Source: Solirubrobacter sp963848475 (GTDB lineage Bacteria > Actinomycetota > Thermoleophilia > Solirubrobacterales > Solirubrobacteraceae). From it: a DNA stretch of 64,000 nt. A model generated the notes under the pieces. The model saw only the letters and a program-made list of their open reading frames with translations. It did not search any database and was not told the DNA's origin. The translations under genes and the position numbers were made by a program. The stretch's first letter is position 1. Every line of letters starts with the position of its first letter. Below are positions 25,764-34,056 of the stretch, one piece after another. The stretch spans positions 124,001 through 188,000 of the forward strand of contig CAWKDW010000015.1 of NCBI GenBank assembly GCA_963848475.1, read 5' to 3'.

Positions 25764-26531
25764 ATGAAGCGGTTGATGGCGCTCGGCGCCGCATTGACGG
25801 TGCTTGGCGCCGGCGGTGCGGCCCTCGGGCAGACGGCGGCGGCCGGCGGGGCCGCCGCCCAGGCAGACGGCGGGCTCTCGATGATGCCCGCGATCATCGA
25901 GCACGGCCCCCAGTCGGGCGCGCTCACGACGGTGACCGTGGCCAACCGGTCGGCGGCACCGATGGCGGTCACCGTGACCCCGCGCCCGTGGACCCAGTCG
26001 GCATCGGGCAAGGTGTCCCCGAACCGGCGTCGGACGCTCCCCGGCGTCAGCGTCAGCGAATCGACGTTCACGCTGGCCCCCGGCGCCGAGCAGCAGGTCA
26101 CGGCGACCTTGGACTCATCGCCCGGCGCCGGCTACCTCTACGGCGCGATCGAAGTGGTCGGCCTGCCGACCGACGCCGCCACTCGCAAGGGCGTCGTGCT
26201 CGGCTACCGGCTTGTCGGCTCGGTCCGGATCCTGCCGTCGACGCCGAAGTACGGCATCACCGCCCGAAAACTGAAGGCCGTGAAGGGCACCGCCGTGATC
26301 CCGGTCAAGAACATCGGCAACACGCTGGACCCGATCAGCGGGACGGTCACCGTGAAGGGCGCTCGCGGGACGAAGAACCTCGCGATCGCCGCGGTCCGGA
26401 TTCTGCCCGGAAAGTCGGTCAACATCCCGGCCGGCACGAAGCTCGCCAAAGGCACGTACACGGCGACCATGAAGCTCAACCAGCGCGGCAAGAAGGCGCT
26501 CTCATCGACCACGAAGTTCAAGGTCAAATGA
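25764..26531 (+). CDS. Secreted WxLIP-like (DUF916/DUF3324-like) protein A
   Basis: Protein of 255 residues. Signal peptide, then two Ig-like domains: residues ~40-135 (VTVANRSAAPMAVTVTPRPW ; FTLAPGAEQQVTATL ; GYLYGAIEVVG) and ~150-255 (VIPVKNIGNTLDPISGTVTV ; ILPGKSVNIPAG ; KGTYTATMKLNQRG). The layout follows DUF916-DUF3324 proteins, the WxL-interacting proteins of Firmicutes, but lacks their C-terminal membrane anchor. It is a paralogue of the gene at 27238; the shared phrase is N-x-GNTLDP-SGTV. Family relation is inference from layout. Confidence 0.6.
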   Translation: MKRLMALGAALTVLGAGGAALGQTAAAGGAAAQADGGLSMMPAIIEHGPQSGALTTVTVANRSAAPMAVTVTPRPWTQSASGKVSPNRRRTLPGVSVSESTFTLAPGAEQQVTATLDSSPGAGYLYGAIEVVGLPTDAATRKGVVLGYRLVGSVRILPSTPKYGITARKLKAVKGTAVIPVKNIGNTLDPISGTVTVKGARGTKNLAIAAVRILPGKSVNIPAGTKLAKGTYTATMKLNQRGKKALSSTTKFKVK

Positions 26532-26685
26532 AAGGTCCCGAGTCGCGTCCGATCCGACGTTCGGGCGGCTACGCTCGGTCCGGTTCGGTTGGAGACCTGA
26601 CCACGGTCCGGGTGCAGCGCTCCGATTGCGATGCGCGTGTGTTGGTGCCTTCGGTGGTCAAGACGAGAATCCTGGAAGGGAAGTA

Positions 26686-27192
26686 ATGAAGCTGCGAACG
26701 ATGCTTGCTGGAGCGGTGATCGCCGTCCTTGCCGTCCCTACGGCCGCCTTGGCGCAGACGCCGGATCCGGTCAGCGGCGGCACGAACGTCGGCGGCAGCG
26801 TGCCGAGCTTCCTCGAACTGATCCTGACGCAGCCCAGTAAGGGCTTCGCCTCGTTCAAGAAGTCCAAGAACTACGAGATGTCCTTTGACGCGCAGATCAC
26901 CGCGACCGACGCGCCGACGCTCCTGACGCTCGCTGACGGCGACGCCACGAGCGGTTCCAAGCTCGGGCACATCTCGATCGGTTCCAAGCGTCTCCCGGCG
27001 CCCCTGGAGGCTCGAGTCGGCAAGTCGCCGTTCCAGCGTCTCGACAGCAGCGTCGATCCGCTGTTGACGAAATGGACCGACTCGGCGACCCGCCTGAAGT
27101 CGACGGTCAAGCTGCGGCAGAAGGTGACCCGCAAGGCCACCGGCAAGTACCGCAAGGTGCTGCTGGTCACGCTCTCGACGGAGACGCCGTAA
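26686..27192 (+). CDS. Secreted stand-alone WxL-like domain protein
   Basis: Protein of 168 residues: signal peptide (LAGAVIAVLAVPTAALAQ) and a single domain homologous to the C-terminal domains of the M1 peptidase (186-2120) and the propeller protein (16860-18756). Shared steps: GGSVPSFLELILTQPSKGF, LLTLADGDATSGSKLGHISI (in parts), and the end KYRKVLLVTLSTETP. It is more basic than the other copies. It lies between the two WxLIP-like genes, as WxL genes do in Firmicutes clusters. GGAAGGGA precedes the ATG. Confidence 0.65.
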   Translation: MKLRTMLAGAVIAVLAVPTAALAQTPDPVSGGTNVGGSVPSFLELILTQPSKGFASFKKSKNYEMSFDAQITATDAPTLLTLADGDATSGSKLGHISIGSKRLPAPLEARVGKSPFQRLDSSVDPLLTKWTDSATRLKSTVKLRQKVTRKATGKYRKVLLVTLSTETP

Positions 27193-27237
27193 CCGGCGCC
27201 TCCGCACGCACTCAGATAACAAGAGGAGATACCTGAA

Positions 27238-28041
27238 GTGAAGCGCGCTACGAGTCGGCTTGTTGCCGGCGCTATCAGCCTTGCCGTCGTAGGGTCTGCG
27301 ACCGGCGGTGTGATCGCTGCTCAGGCGGACGACTCGGCGCCGCGGGCACAGGCTGCTCAGCAGGGCGGCATCCAGATCACCCCCGCCCGCGTCGAGGCCA
27401 CTGCCCGCAAGAGCAAGAAGGTCGCATCGTTCACCGTCAAGAACTCCACGAAGGACACGCTCCGCGTCACGGTCACGATCCGTCCGTGGAGCCAGAATCG
27501 CGCAACCGGTCAGGTCGCGATCAACAAGCGCGCGAACCTCTCGCCGTACGTCGTGGGGAGCCCGCGGGTCTTCAACCTCAAGCCGGGCACGCGCACGGTC
27601 AGGCTCAGGATGAAGCGCACGACTTCCTCCGGGTCGCTGTACGGCGGCATCCAGGTCTTCGCCAAGCAAAGGAAGAAGAAGGCGACCAACGGCATCATCC
27701 CGCAGTACGAGGTGATCGGCGCCCTGCGCCTGAACCCGAAGGTCAAGCGCCCGAACCTGCGCGTCGGCGCGACCGACGTCGTCGGTCGCGGCAACGGCCG
27801 TTCGCTGATCCTCGCCGTCCGCAACACCGGCAACACGCTTGATCCGGTCTCGGGCACGGTCAAGATCACGGGCCCGACCGGTCGCACCGCGACGATCCCG
27901 GCCGTCAACGTCGTCCCCGGCCAGGTCGTCTACCTCAAGGGCGGCGGCCTGAGCGGCATGAAGGGCGGCAACTACACCGCCACGTGGTCGCTCACGCAGG
28001 GCACCAAGCGCTACACCGCCAAGCGCACCTTCAAGCTCTAA
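27238..28041 (+). CDS. Secreted WxLIP-like (DUF916/DUF3324-like) protein B
   Basis: Protein of 267 residues; GTG start after AAGAGGAGA. Signal peptide, then domain 1 (IQITPARVEATARKSKK ; ASFTVKNSTKDTLRVTVTI ; FNLKPGTRTVRLRMKR ; GSLYGGIQVFA) and domain 2 (LILAVRNTGNTLDPVSGTVK ; NVVPGQVVYLKGG ; GGNYTATWSLTQGTKRY ; KRTFKL). The GVILGGI-like end of domain 1 and the G-x-Y-T ... W/F end of domain 2 match the DUF916-DUF3324 layout. Paralogue of protein A. A strong terminator follows, closing the cluster. Confidence 0.62.
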   Translation: MKRATSRLVAGAISLAVVGSATGGVIAAQADDSAPRAQAAQQGGIQITPARVEATARKSKKVASFTVKNSTKDTLRVTVTIRPWSQNRATGQVAINKRANLSPYVVGSPRVFNLKPGTRTVRLRMKRTTSSGSLYGGIQVFAKQRKKKATNGIIPQYEVIGALRLNPKVKRPNLRVGATDVVGRGNGRSLILAVRNTGNTLDPVSGTVKITGPTGRTATIPAVNVVPGQVVYLKGGGLSGMKGGNYTATWSLTQGTKRYTAKRTFKL

Positions 28042-28057
28042 GACACACGCCGTTCCC

Positions 28058-28096
28058 ACGCCGGCCGCCCAGCGCGGCCGGCGTGTTTGCTTCTTC
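28058..28096 (+). terminator. Intrinsic terminator of the surface cluster
   Basis: Perfect 11-base-pair stem ACGCCGGCCGC / GCGGCCGGCGT (28058-28068, 28074-28084) with a 5-base loop, followed by a T-rich tail GTTTGCTTCTTC. Confidence 0.85.
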
Positions 28097-28109
28097 GCCA
28101 GGCCAACCG

Positions 28110-28115
28110 TAAGGT
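28110..28115 (+). promoter_or_regulatory. -10 box for leaderless blaI-like gene
   Basis: TAAGGT ends 6 bases before the GTG at 28122. Confidence 0.5.
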
Positions 28116-28121
28116 CGTCGC

Positions 28122-28505
28122 GTGACTGTTCCCGGCCCGCCCGTTCTCCACGCTCTGGAATCCGAGATCATGGAGGAGCTCTGGGCGCGTTCGGAGGCCA
28201 CCGTGCGCGAGGTCCAGGAGGCGCTCAACGCCCGCGGGGAGAAGGTCCGGGCGTACACCACGCTGCTCACGGTGATGACGCGGCTCGACGCGAAGGGGCT
28301 GCTCGTGCGGCGCCGCGCCGGCCGACTGGACGTCTACGCCCCGGCGATCGCTCGCGACGCCTACCTGCAGGCGCGCGCCGAGGCCGAGGTGGCCGCCCTG
28401 GTCGCGGATTTCGGTGATCTCGCGCTCGCGCACTTCGCGCGGCATATCGGCGCCCTGGATCCTGAGCGGCTGGAGAAGCTCCGCCGGCTGGCGAACGGTG
28501 GCTGA
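28122..28505 (+). CDS. BlaI/MecI/CopY-family repressor
   Basis: Protein of 127 residues: winged helix with ALESEIMEELWARSEATVRE and AYTTLLTVMTRLDAKGLLVR, then a short C-terminal dimer helix region, as in BlaI. Such repressors are inactivated by a partner M56 membrane peptidase; one follows with an 8-base overlap (28498-28505). The pair probably senses cell-wall stress, but no beta-lactamase gene is adjacent, so the regulon is unknown. Confidence 0.9.
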   Translation: MTVPGPPVLHALESEIMEELWARSEATVREVQEALNARGEKVRAYTTLLTVMTRLDAKGLLVRRRAGRLDVYAPAIARDAYLQARAEAEVAALVADFGDLALAHFARHIGALDPERLEKLRRLANGG

Positions 28506-29382
28506 TCTGCGGCGAGCGGAGTTCGCGGTCGCCGCGTTCGGCGTCACCGCGTTCCTGCTCTCACTGATCTTCGTCCTCGATGCGGTTCGCTTTCACGGGG
28601 ACGTGCTCGTCGCCGCCCTGCAGGGGCTGGCGAGCGCCGAGGTCCACCTGCGCGGCGTCCTGCTGATCGCGCTGGCGCTGTTCGACCTGTTCGCGCTGAC
28701 GCGCGTGCTCGTCTCGATCTCACGCGGCGTGTCCGCGCATCGCGGGCTCATCGGCCGGATGCCGGTGCTCGCGCAGCGCGAGGTCGCGGGCCGGCCGGTC
28801 TCGGTCGTCGCCGGCGCGGCGCCGCTGGCGTTCTGCACCGGCTTGTTGTGGCCGCGGGTGTTCGTCTCGGAGGGGGCCATGGCCCGCCTGAGCGAGGACG
28901 AGCTGGCCGCCGTCGTCGCGCACGAGGCCCATCACGCCGCACGGCGAGACCCGCTGCGGATCCTGATCGCCCGGGCGATCGGGGACGCGTACTCCTTCGG
29001 TGCCCTGCCGCGGCGCGAGCAGGCGCTGTCCGAGCTCGCCGCCGACGACGCCGCGGTGCGCAGCCTCGGCGCCGCACCGCTCGCCTCGGCCCTGCTCGCC
29101 TTTCACGGCGACTCGGCGCAGATCGCCCCGGAACGGGTCGACCGGCTCACGGGCGAGACGCCGGCCGACGAGGTGCCGCGGGCGCTGGTGGCCGGAGCCG
29201 CCGCCGTGATCGCCGGCCTGGTCGTGCTGCTCCTGGCTGGCGTGTTGATGCCCGGTCATCCACGCGTCTGCCTGCCGCTCGCGTCAGCCCCGATCTGGTG
29301 GCTGTGCGCGGTCACCGCACGGCTGATGGCGATGGGCCCGGCCTGGCTCGGCTGGCGCCGGGCCGGGGCCTTCCTCACCTGA
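28498..29382 (+). CDS. M56-family (BlaR1-like) membrane metallopeptidase
   Basis: Protein of 294 residues. Hydrophobic segments near residues 8-30, 48-72, 230-255 and 260-280; zinc motif HEAHH in VVAHEAHHAARRDPL near residue 143 and the third ligand region SELAADDAAV. There is no C-terminal penicillin-binding sensor domain, unlike BlaR1. GTG start overlaps blaI by 8 bases. Likely cleaves or inactivates the BlaI-like repressor when triggered. Confidence 0.85.
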   Translation: MADLRRAEFAVAAFGVTAFLLSLIFVLDAVRFHGDVLVAALQGLASAEVHLRGVLLIALALFDLFALTRVLVSISRGVSAHRGLIGRMPVLAQREVAGRPVSVVAGAAPLAFCTGLLWPRVFVSEGAMARLSEDELAAVVAHEAHHAARRDPLRILIARAIGDAYSFGALPRREQALSELAADDAAVRSLGAAPLASALLAFHGDSAQIAPERVDRLTGETPADEVPRALVAGAAAVIAGLVVLLLAGVLMPGHPRVCLPLASAPIWWLCAVTARLMAMGPAWLGWRRAGAFLT

Positions 29383-29418
29383 AGATCCGCGAAGCGATGG
29401 CTTCAAGCGACCGATGCA

Positions 29419-29433
29419 GCGGACGTAGTCCGC
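29419..29433. terminator. Small hairpin between convergent genes
   Basis: GCGGAC-GTA-GTCCGC, perfect 6-base-pair stem between the M56 gene and the RTX-like gene; no T-run. Confidence 0.35.
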
Positions 29434-29447
29434 CTCGCGAGGATCGT

Positions 29448-30617
29448 CTAGCCCTTCTTCTTCTTCTCGCAGTCCTTCGCGATCTTCACGCGCCTGGCGT
29501 TGCCCTTGAAGCGCGAGACCATCACGGTGTCATTGCCGGGGCCGCACTTCACGGTGCCGGTGCCGCTGGAGGTGATCGCCGTGATCAGGTCGTCGCCTGG
29601 GCCGGCGTCGATGATCGTGCGCTTACCCGCGAGGCGGATCTGGTCGTTGCCGTTGCCGCCGTAGATCCGCGTCGAGACCCCGTTGCCCTGCAGGTAGTCG
29701 TTGCCGTCTCCGCCCATCACGATGTTCTTGCCGCGGCCGGCGTAGATCGTGTCGTCGCCGGCACCGCCGCTCATGAAGTCCTTCTGGCGCCGCGCGGCCG
29801 CGCCGCCGAGGTCATGGCGGGCGTCGCCCCAGAGGACGTCGTCGCCGCCGTTGCCATAGAGCTTGTTGGAGCCGTGCTGGCCGAGCATGACGTCGTTGCG
29901 CTCGCTGCCGTGCTTGGTGCCGTTGCCGCCCCAGGAGATGCCGCGCGTGGGGTCGCGCTCGGCAGGCTCGTCGATCACGTTCTCGCAGTTGGGCTGCGCC
30001 GCGAGCAGCTTGCGGTTGGTGCGGCCGTTCGGCGCGGGCGAGTTGTAGACGGTGTCGTTGCCCTCGCCGCAGTCGATGCTCCGGATCGCGCCCGGAGGAT
30101 CGCTGTTGAGGTAGATCACGTCGTCGCCGGGGCCGGCGTCGATCGTGTCGGGGCCGGTATCGGAGTGGATCTGGTCATTGCCGTTGCCGCCGAAGATCAC
30201 GTCGCCGCCGCTGCCGCCGAAGAGGATGTCGTCGCCGTCGCCGCCGATCAGCCGGTCGGGGGCCTCGTCGCCGCTGAGCTGGTCGTCGCCGGGGCCGCCG
30301 CTGAGCGTGTCGTGGCCGAAGCCGCCGGTGCCTTTGTCGTTGCCGTCGCCGCCGTCGAGCTTGTCGTCGCCGGAGCCACCGTTCATCGTGTCGTCGCCCG
30401 GGCCGCCGTCGATCGTGTCGGGGCCTGTGTCGCCGAAGAGGATGTCGTCGCCGCCGAGGCCGCGGATGGTGTCGCGCCCGCCCATCCCGTTGATCGTGTC
30501 CGGGCCTTGGGTCCCGGTCAGCTTCTGGGCGGCGTTGGAGCCGAGGATGTCATCCGCGAGCGCGGTCGAAGCGAATCCCAGCGCGCCGATAATTGTCAGA
30601 ACGATGAATGTTCGCAT
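29448..30617 (-). CDS. Secreted RTX-type calcium-binding repeat protein
   Basis: Protein of 389 residues: signal peptide (VLTIIGALGFASTALA), then at least 15 nonapeptide repeats of the GGxGxDxUx type (GGRDTIRGLGGDDILFG ; GGPGDDTMNGGSGDD). Such repeats fold into a calcium-stabilised beta-roll outside the cell. There is no hydrolase domain. Two repeats end in Cys just before (IDCGEGNDTV, VKCGPGNDTV), and a third Cys lies in QPNCENV, so disulphides may pin the rolls. The C-terminus is Lys-rich (CEKKKKG). Convergent with the M56 gene. Confidence 0.88.
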   Translation of the reverse strand: MRTFIVLTIIGALGFASTALADDILGSNAAQKLTGTQGPDTINGMGGRDTIRGLGGDDILFGDTGPDTIDGGPGDDTMNGGSGDDKLDGGDGNDKGTGGFGHDTLSGGPGDDQLSGDEAPDRLIGGDGDDILFGGSGGDVIFGGNGNDQIHSDTGPDTIDAGPGDDVIYLNSDPPGAIRSIDCGEGNDTVYNSPAPNGRTNRKLLAAQPNCENVIDEPAERDPTRGISWGGNGTKHGSERNDVMLGQHGSNKLYGNGGDDVLWGDARHDLGGAAARRQKDFMSGGAGDDTIYAGRGKNIVMGGDGNDYLQGNGVSTRIYGGNGNDQIRLAGKRTIIDAGPGDDLITAITSSGTGTVKCGPGNDTVMVSRFKGNARRVKIAKDCEKKKKG

Positions 30618-30691
30618 GTCGAAGACACAGTAACTGCACTGCTCTAAGCACCCTCAGCGAACAGCGTTCTCGTGCTGACCATTTCGAGCGC

Positions 30692-31726
30692 TCATGCGCT
30701 CCGCGGCGCCATCAGGTACTGCGAGACGAGCCATTCGCTGCCGTCGTGGTAGCCCCAGAGCTCCGCCGCGGAGACCATGAACAGGCGCCAGGCCGCAAGC
30801 TGCCGGCGGGCCTCGCGGCGGCCGACGTGGCGTTCGAGCACCTCGAGCGCCTGGGCCGAGTTGGCGTCCAGCCGATCCAGCCACGCGTGCAGCGTGCGCT
30901 CGTAGTGCGTGCCGGAGACGGCCCAGCGGTCCTGGACGACGAGGTGCTCCTGGAAGCGCAGCATCAGGTCGTGGGACGGCATCGTCCCGCCGGTGAAGAA
31001 GCGCTCGGCGGCCCAGGTGGCCTCGAAGCGGTAGGCGAGGCTGCGGTGCGAGAACACGTGCACGAAGGCCTTGCCGTCGGGCTTCAGGCGGCCCGAGATG
31101 CGCCGCAGCAGCTCCTTCCAGTTGCGCATGTGCTCGAACATCTCGACCGAGAGCACGCGGTCGACGTCGCGACCCGGGTCGTAGCGGTTGGCGTCGGACG
31201 TGGCGATCTCGACGTTGGTGATTCCACGGCGCACGCACTCGGCCTCGATGTGCTCGCGCTGCGGAACGGAGGCGGTGATGCCGGTGACGCGCGCGTTCGG
31301 GTACTGCTCGCCGAGCCACAACGAGAGCGATCCCCAGCCGCAGCCGAGATCGAGGATGTCCATCCCGTCGGCGATCTGGGCGCGCTCGCAGGTGAGCCGC
31401 AGCATCGCCTCCTCGGCGCCGGCGAGGTCCTCGACGGCGGGCGGCCAGAACGCGCACGAGTACTTGTGCCGCGGGCCGAGGTAGAGCGTGAAGAACTCGG
31501 CCGGCAGCTCGTAGTGCTGCTGGTTGGTCCGCTCCGGCACTTCGAGCACCGGCCCGTGCGACATGTGCCAGACCAGCGAGCGAAGGCGGTCCTCCTGGGC
31601 CTCGACGCCACCTTCGCGCTCGCTCTTGAGGCGGCGAGCGGCAGCGGCACGCGAGCCGAGCGCGAGCAGCGGGTCGGGCAGCAGGTGATTGGAGAGCGCT
31701 CGGTCCAGGAGCTCGTTGCTGCGCAT
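30692..31726 (-). CDS. Cyclopropane-fatty-acid synthase-type SAM methyltransferase
   Basis: Protein of 344 residues. SAM site LDLGCGWGSLSLWLGE, followed by VTGITASVPQREHIE and RVLSVEMFEHMRNWKELL, the standard order in CFA synthase and mycolic-acid-like methyltransferases. The N-terminal NQQHYELPAEFFTLYLGP is also typical. Likely modifies membrane lipids. It starts at an ATG 6 bases after CATACT, so it is probably leaderless. Confidence 0.85.
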   Translation of the reverse strand: MRSNELLDRALSNHLLPDPLLALGSRAAAARRLKSEREGGVEAQEDRLRSLVWHMSHGPVLEVPERTNQQHYELPAEFFTLYLGPRHKYSCAFWPPAVEDLAGAEEAMLRLTCERAQIADGMDILDLGCGWGSLSLWLGEQYPNARVTGITASVPQREHIEAECVRRGITNVEIATSDANRYDPGRDVDRVLSVEMFEHMRNWKELLRRISGRLKPDGKAFVHVFSHRSLAYRFEATWAAERFFTGGTMPSHDLMLRFQEHLVVQDRWAVSGTHYERTLHAWLDRLDANSAQALEVLERHVGRREARRQLAAWRLFMVSAAELWGYHDGSEWLVSQYLMAPRSA

Positions 31727-31732
31727 CCGCGC

Positions 31733-31738
31733 AGTATG
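31733..31738 (-). promoter_or_regulatory. -10 box for leaderless methyltransferase gene
   Basis: CATACT on the minus strand ends 6 bases before the ATG at 31726. Confidence 0.5.
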
Positions 31739-31751
31739 CGCGAGGAACGTC

Positions 31752-32768
31752 CTAGACGGTCAGCTCGCCCGCGAGATCGCGCGCGAGCAGTTCGCGCACC
31801 GCATCCGGTGCGTGGCCTTCGGAGAGCAGCACGACGAGCTTGGTGTAGGCGGCCTCGGTGGTCATGTCGAGGCCGCCGACGGCGCCCGCGGCGACCAGCG
31901 GGCCGCTGGTCGCGTAGGCCCCGAGGTCGACGCGGCCGTCGACGCACTGGCTGACGACCAGCACCGCGACCCCGCGCTGCGCGCCCTCGGCCAGCGTCCT
32001 CAGCAGCTCGTCGTCGGTGTCGGGGAGGTTGCCGGCGCCGTAGGCCTCGAGCACGAGGCCGCGGGCCGGCTCGGCCAGCGCCGCGCGCAGCAGCGCCGCG
32101 GGCATCCCGGGGTACAGCCGCAGGATGTTGACCGGCGCGTCGAGGTTCGGCGGCAGCCCGATCGGCCCCGGCATCGGCGGCCGCAGCCGCGGCGCGTCGA
32201 CCGCGATCTCGACGCCCGCCGCGCCCAGCGGCGGCAGGTTGGGCGACTCGAAGGCCTCGAAGCCGCTCGCGCTGGCCTTGATCGCGCGACAGCCGCGCAG
32301 GATGTGCGAGCCGAAGACGAGGCAGACCTCGCGCACGTCGTCGCGCGCGGCGACGAGCACGGCGGTCAGCAGGTTCTGGCGCCCGTCGCTGCGCAGCACC
32401 CCGAGCGGGATCTGCGAGCCGGTCACGACCACGGGCCGGTCCAGCCCGCGCAGCAGGAACGCGAGCGCCGAGGCCGTGTAGGCCATCGTGTCGGTCCCGT
32501 GCAGCACGACGAAGCCGTCGAAGGCGTTCTTGCGCTCGGCGATGTCGCGCGCGATCCGCAGCCAGTCGGCGGGTTGCGCGTTCGCCGAGTCCAGCAGCGG
32601 CGCGTACTCGGCGATCACCAGGTCCGGCACTTCGTGATCGTTGAGCTCCGGGCGCCCGCGGACGAGCGAGCTCAGATGCCCGCGCACCGGCGCGTAGCCG
32701 GAGTCGGTCGCCTGCATGCCGATCGTCCCGCCGACGTAGGCGACGTAGATCCGTTTGCGGCGGCTCAT
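31752..32768 (-). CDS. L-asparaginase, type I
   Basis: Protein of 338 residues hydrolysing L-asparagine to aspartate and ammonia. Catalytic Thr motif YVGGTIGM near the N-terminus and the second motif LHGTDTMAYTASAL with Thr-Asp; VVTGSQIPLG and CRAIKASASGFEAFESPNL are also family features. No signal peptide, so cytoplasmic type I. The start overlaps the stop of the PaaX gene as ATGA (32765-32768). Confidence 0.9.
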   Translation of the reverse strand: MSRRKRIYVAYVGGTIGMQATDSGYAPVRGHLSSLVRGRPELNDHEVPDLVIAEYAPLLDSANAQPADWLRIARDIAERKNAFDGFVVLHGTDTMAYTASALAFLLRGLDRPVVVTGSQIPLGVLRSDGRQNLLTAVLVAARDDVREVCLVFGSHILRGCRAIKASASGFEAFESPNLPPLGAAGVEIAVDAPRLRPPMPGPIGLPPNLDAPVNILRLYPGMPAALLRAALAEPARGLVLEAYGAGNLPDTDDELLRTLAEGAQRGVAVLVVSQCVDGRVDLGAYATSGPLVAAGAVGGLDMTTEAAYTKLVVLLSEGHAPDAVRELLARDLAGELTV

Positions 32769-33572
32769 GGCGTCAGCTCGTCGAAGTGCGCCTGGGCCGC
32801 CGCGGCCCAGCGGGTGTGGTGCCGGCGGAACATGTCGTAGGCGCGCCGGCGCGGCCAGTCGCGTGGCAGCAGGTCGTCCGGCAGGTCCGGGTCGATGAAC
32901 GGAAAGCGCCGCCAGGCGTGGACGATCGCCGTCTGGACCGCGAAGGTCTCGGCGCCGGTGGTCGGGCTCGCCACGTGCGAAGTCGTCGATGAACTGCTCG
33001 TAGTGTTCGCGCAGGCCGGGCAGGTCCCAGGCCTCGTCGAGCACGCGCCGCGTCTCGCCCAGCGCGCCCAGCTCGGCGCGAAACGACAGCAGCTGCGCCG
33101 GCTCCTCGGCCTTGATCAGGGCCTCGCGGTCCACGTGCGGCGTGATCCACAGGCCGTTGCCGAGCGAGCCGAAGCCCGCCCACGCCAGCTGCGTCGTGAG
33201 CTGGTGGCGCAGCTCCCTGCGCGGCTCCGGCACGCGCAGGACGACCAGCAGCCAGCGCCCGTCCCAGCTCACCGGCCCGCCGAACCCATAGATCCGTCTC
33301 GCGCCGTCCCGCAGGAGCGCGGCCGACGAGGCCGTCAGGCGCATGCGCGAGCGACGGCCGACGCGCTCGCCCTCCAGCCACCCCTCGCGCGTGCTGCGCA
33401 CGACCGCCTGGCGGGCGGCCGAGGGCGAGAAGCCGAGCACGTTGAGCGCGGCGATCAGCCCTTCCTGCCACGCGCCCTCGGGCCGCTGCAGCAGGTACTC
33501 GCCGAGCACGGTCAGGAGCGTCGAGCGCGCCGCGGGCGCGCCAACAGAACGGCGTCGTAGGACGTCTTCCAC
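32765..33572 (-). CDS. PaaX-family transcriptional regulator (frameshifted)
   Basis: About 268 residues. PaaX layout: N-terminal winged helix (LGEYLLQRPEGAWQEGLIAA ; SAARQAVVRSTREGWLEG), central domain (RWLLVVLRVPEPRRELRHQL ; GFGSLGNGLWITPH) and C-terminal domain (AIVHAWRRFPFIDPDLPDDL ; FRRHHTRWAAAAQ). PaaX represses phenylacetate or related aryl-CoA catabolism and senses the CoA thioester; an aryl-CoA-ligase set lies nearby. An extra base near 32981 breaks the frame; removing it joins QFIDDFA to VASPTTGAETFAVQ. GTG start. Confidence 0.85.
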
Positions 33573-33579
33573 GGCTCAG

Positions 33580-33585
33580 ACGCTA
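33580..33585 (-). promoter_or_regulatory. -10 box for leaderless PaaX-like gene
   Basis: TAGCGT on the minus strand ends 7 bases before the GTG at 33572. Confidence 0.5.
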
Positions 33586-33596
33586 GTCGACTCCAA

Positions 33597-33602
33597 TATC
33601 CT
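33597..33602 (+). promoter_or_regulatory. -10 box for leaderless HxlR-like gene
   Basis: TATCCT ends 7 bases before the ATG at 33610. Confidence 0.5.
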
Positions 33603-33609
33603 CGCGCTC

Positions 33610-34056
33610 ATGAAGCACCGGGCGCTCGATGAGGTCTACTGCTCGGTCGCGCGGACGTGGTCGGTCCTCGGGGACCGCTGGACGATGCTGATCCTGCGCG
33701 AGGCGTTCCGCGGCACGGCGCGCTTCGACGCGTTCCAGTCGCGCCTGGAGATCGGGCGCACGCTGCTCGCCGACCGGCTGTCTCGCCTCGTCGAGGAAGA
33801 GATCTTCGAGCGCGTGCGCTACTCGGAGCGCCCCGAGCGCTTCGAGTACAAGCTCACGCGCAAGGGGCTGGATCTCTATCCGGTCCTGCTGGCGCTGATG
33901 GAGTGGGGCGACCGCTACAAGGTCGAGCAGCCGCCGGTGCGGCTGTTCCACAAGGCCTGCGGCGAGGAGGCCGAGCCGCACCTCGTGTGCGGCCACTGCG
34001 CGGAAGCGGTGAGCTACGGCGACCTGCGCGCCGAGTACGCCCCCGGCGCGTGGTAA
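33610..34056 (+). CDS. HxlR-family transcriptional regulator
   Basis: Protein of 148 residues with the HxlR winged helix: SVARTWSVLGDRWTMLILRE, FQSRLEIGRTLLADRLSRLV, YKLTRKGLDLYPVLLALMEW. The C-terminal tail has three Cys (HKACGEEAEPHLVCGHCAEA), which could bind metal or sense redox state. It overlaps the adenine deaminase-like gene by 7 bases and diverges from PaaX, so it probably controls the downstream operon. Confidence 0.88.
   Translation: MKHRALDEVYCSVARTWSVLGDRWTMLILREAFRGTARFDAFQSRLEIGRTLLADRLSRLVEEEIFERVRYSERPERFEYKLTRKGLDLYPVLLALMEWGDRYKVEQPPVRLFHKACGEEAEPHLVCGHCAEAVSYGDLRAEYAPGAW

Noticed and set aside
29448..30617. CRISPR-like or other DNA repeat array
   Set aside because: The periodic bases are codons of RTX nonapeptides; no spacers and no constant direct repeat.
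31752..33572. A single 606-residue PaaX-asparaginase fusion
   Set aside because: Same cause: an extra base lets the PaaX frame read through; the asparaginase has its own ATG at 32768.
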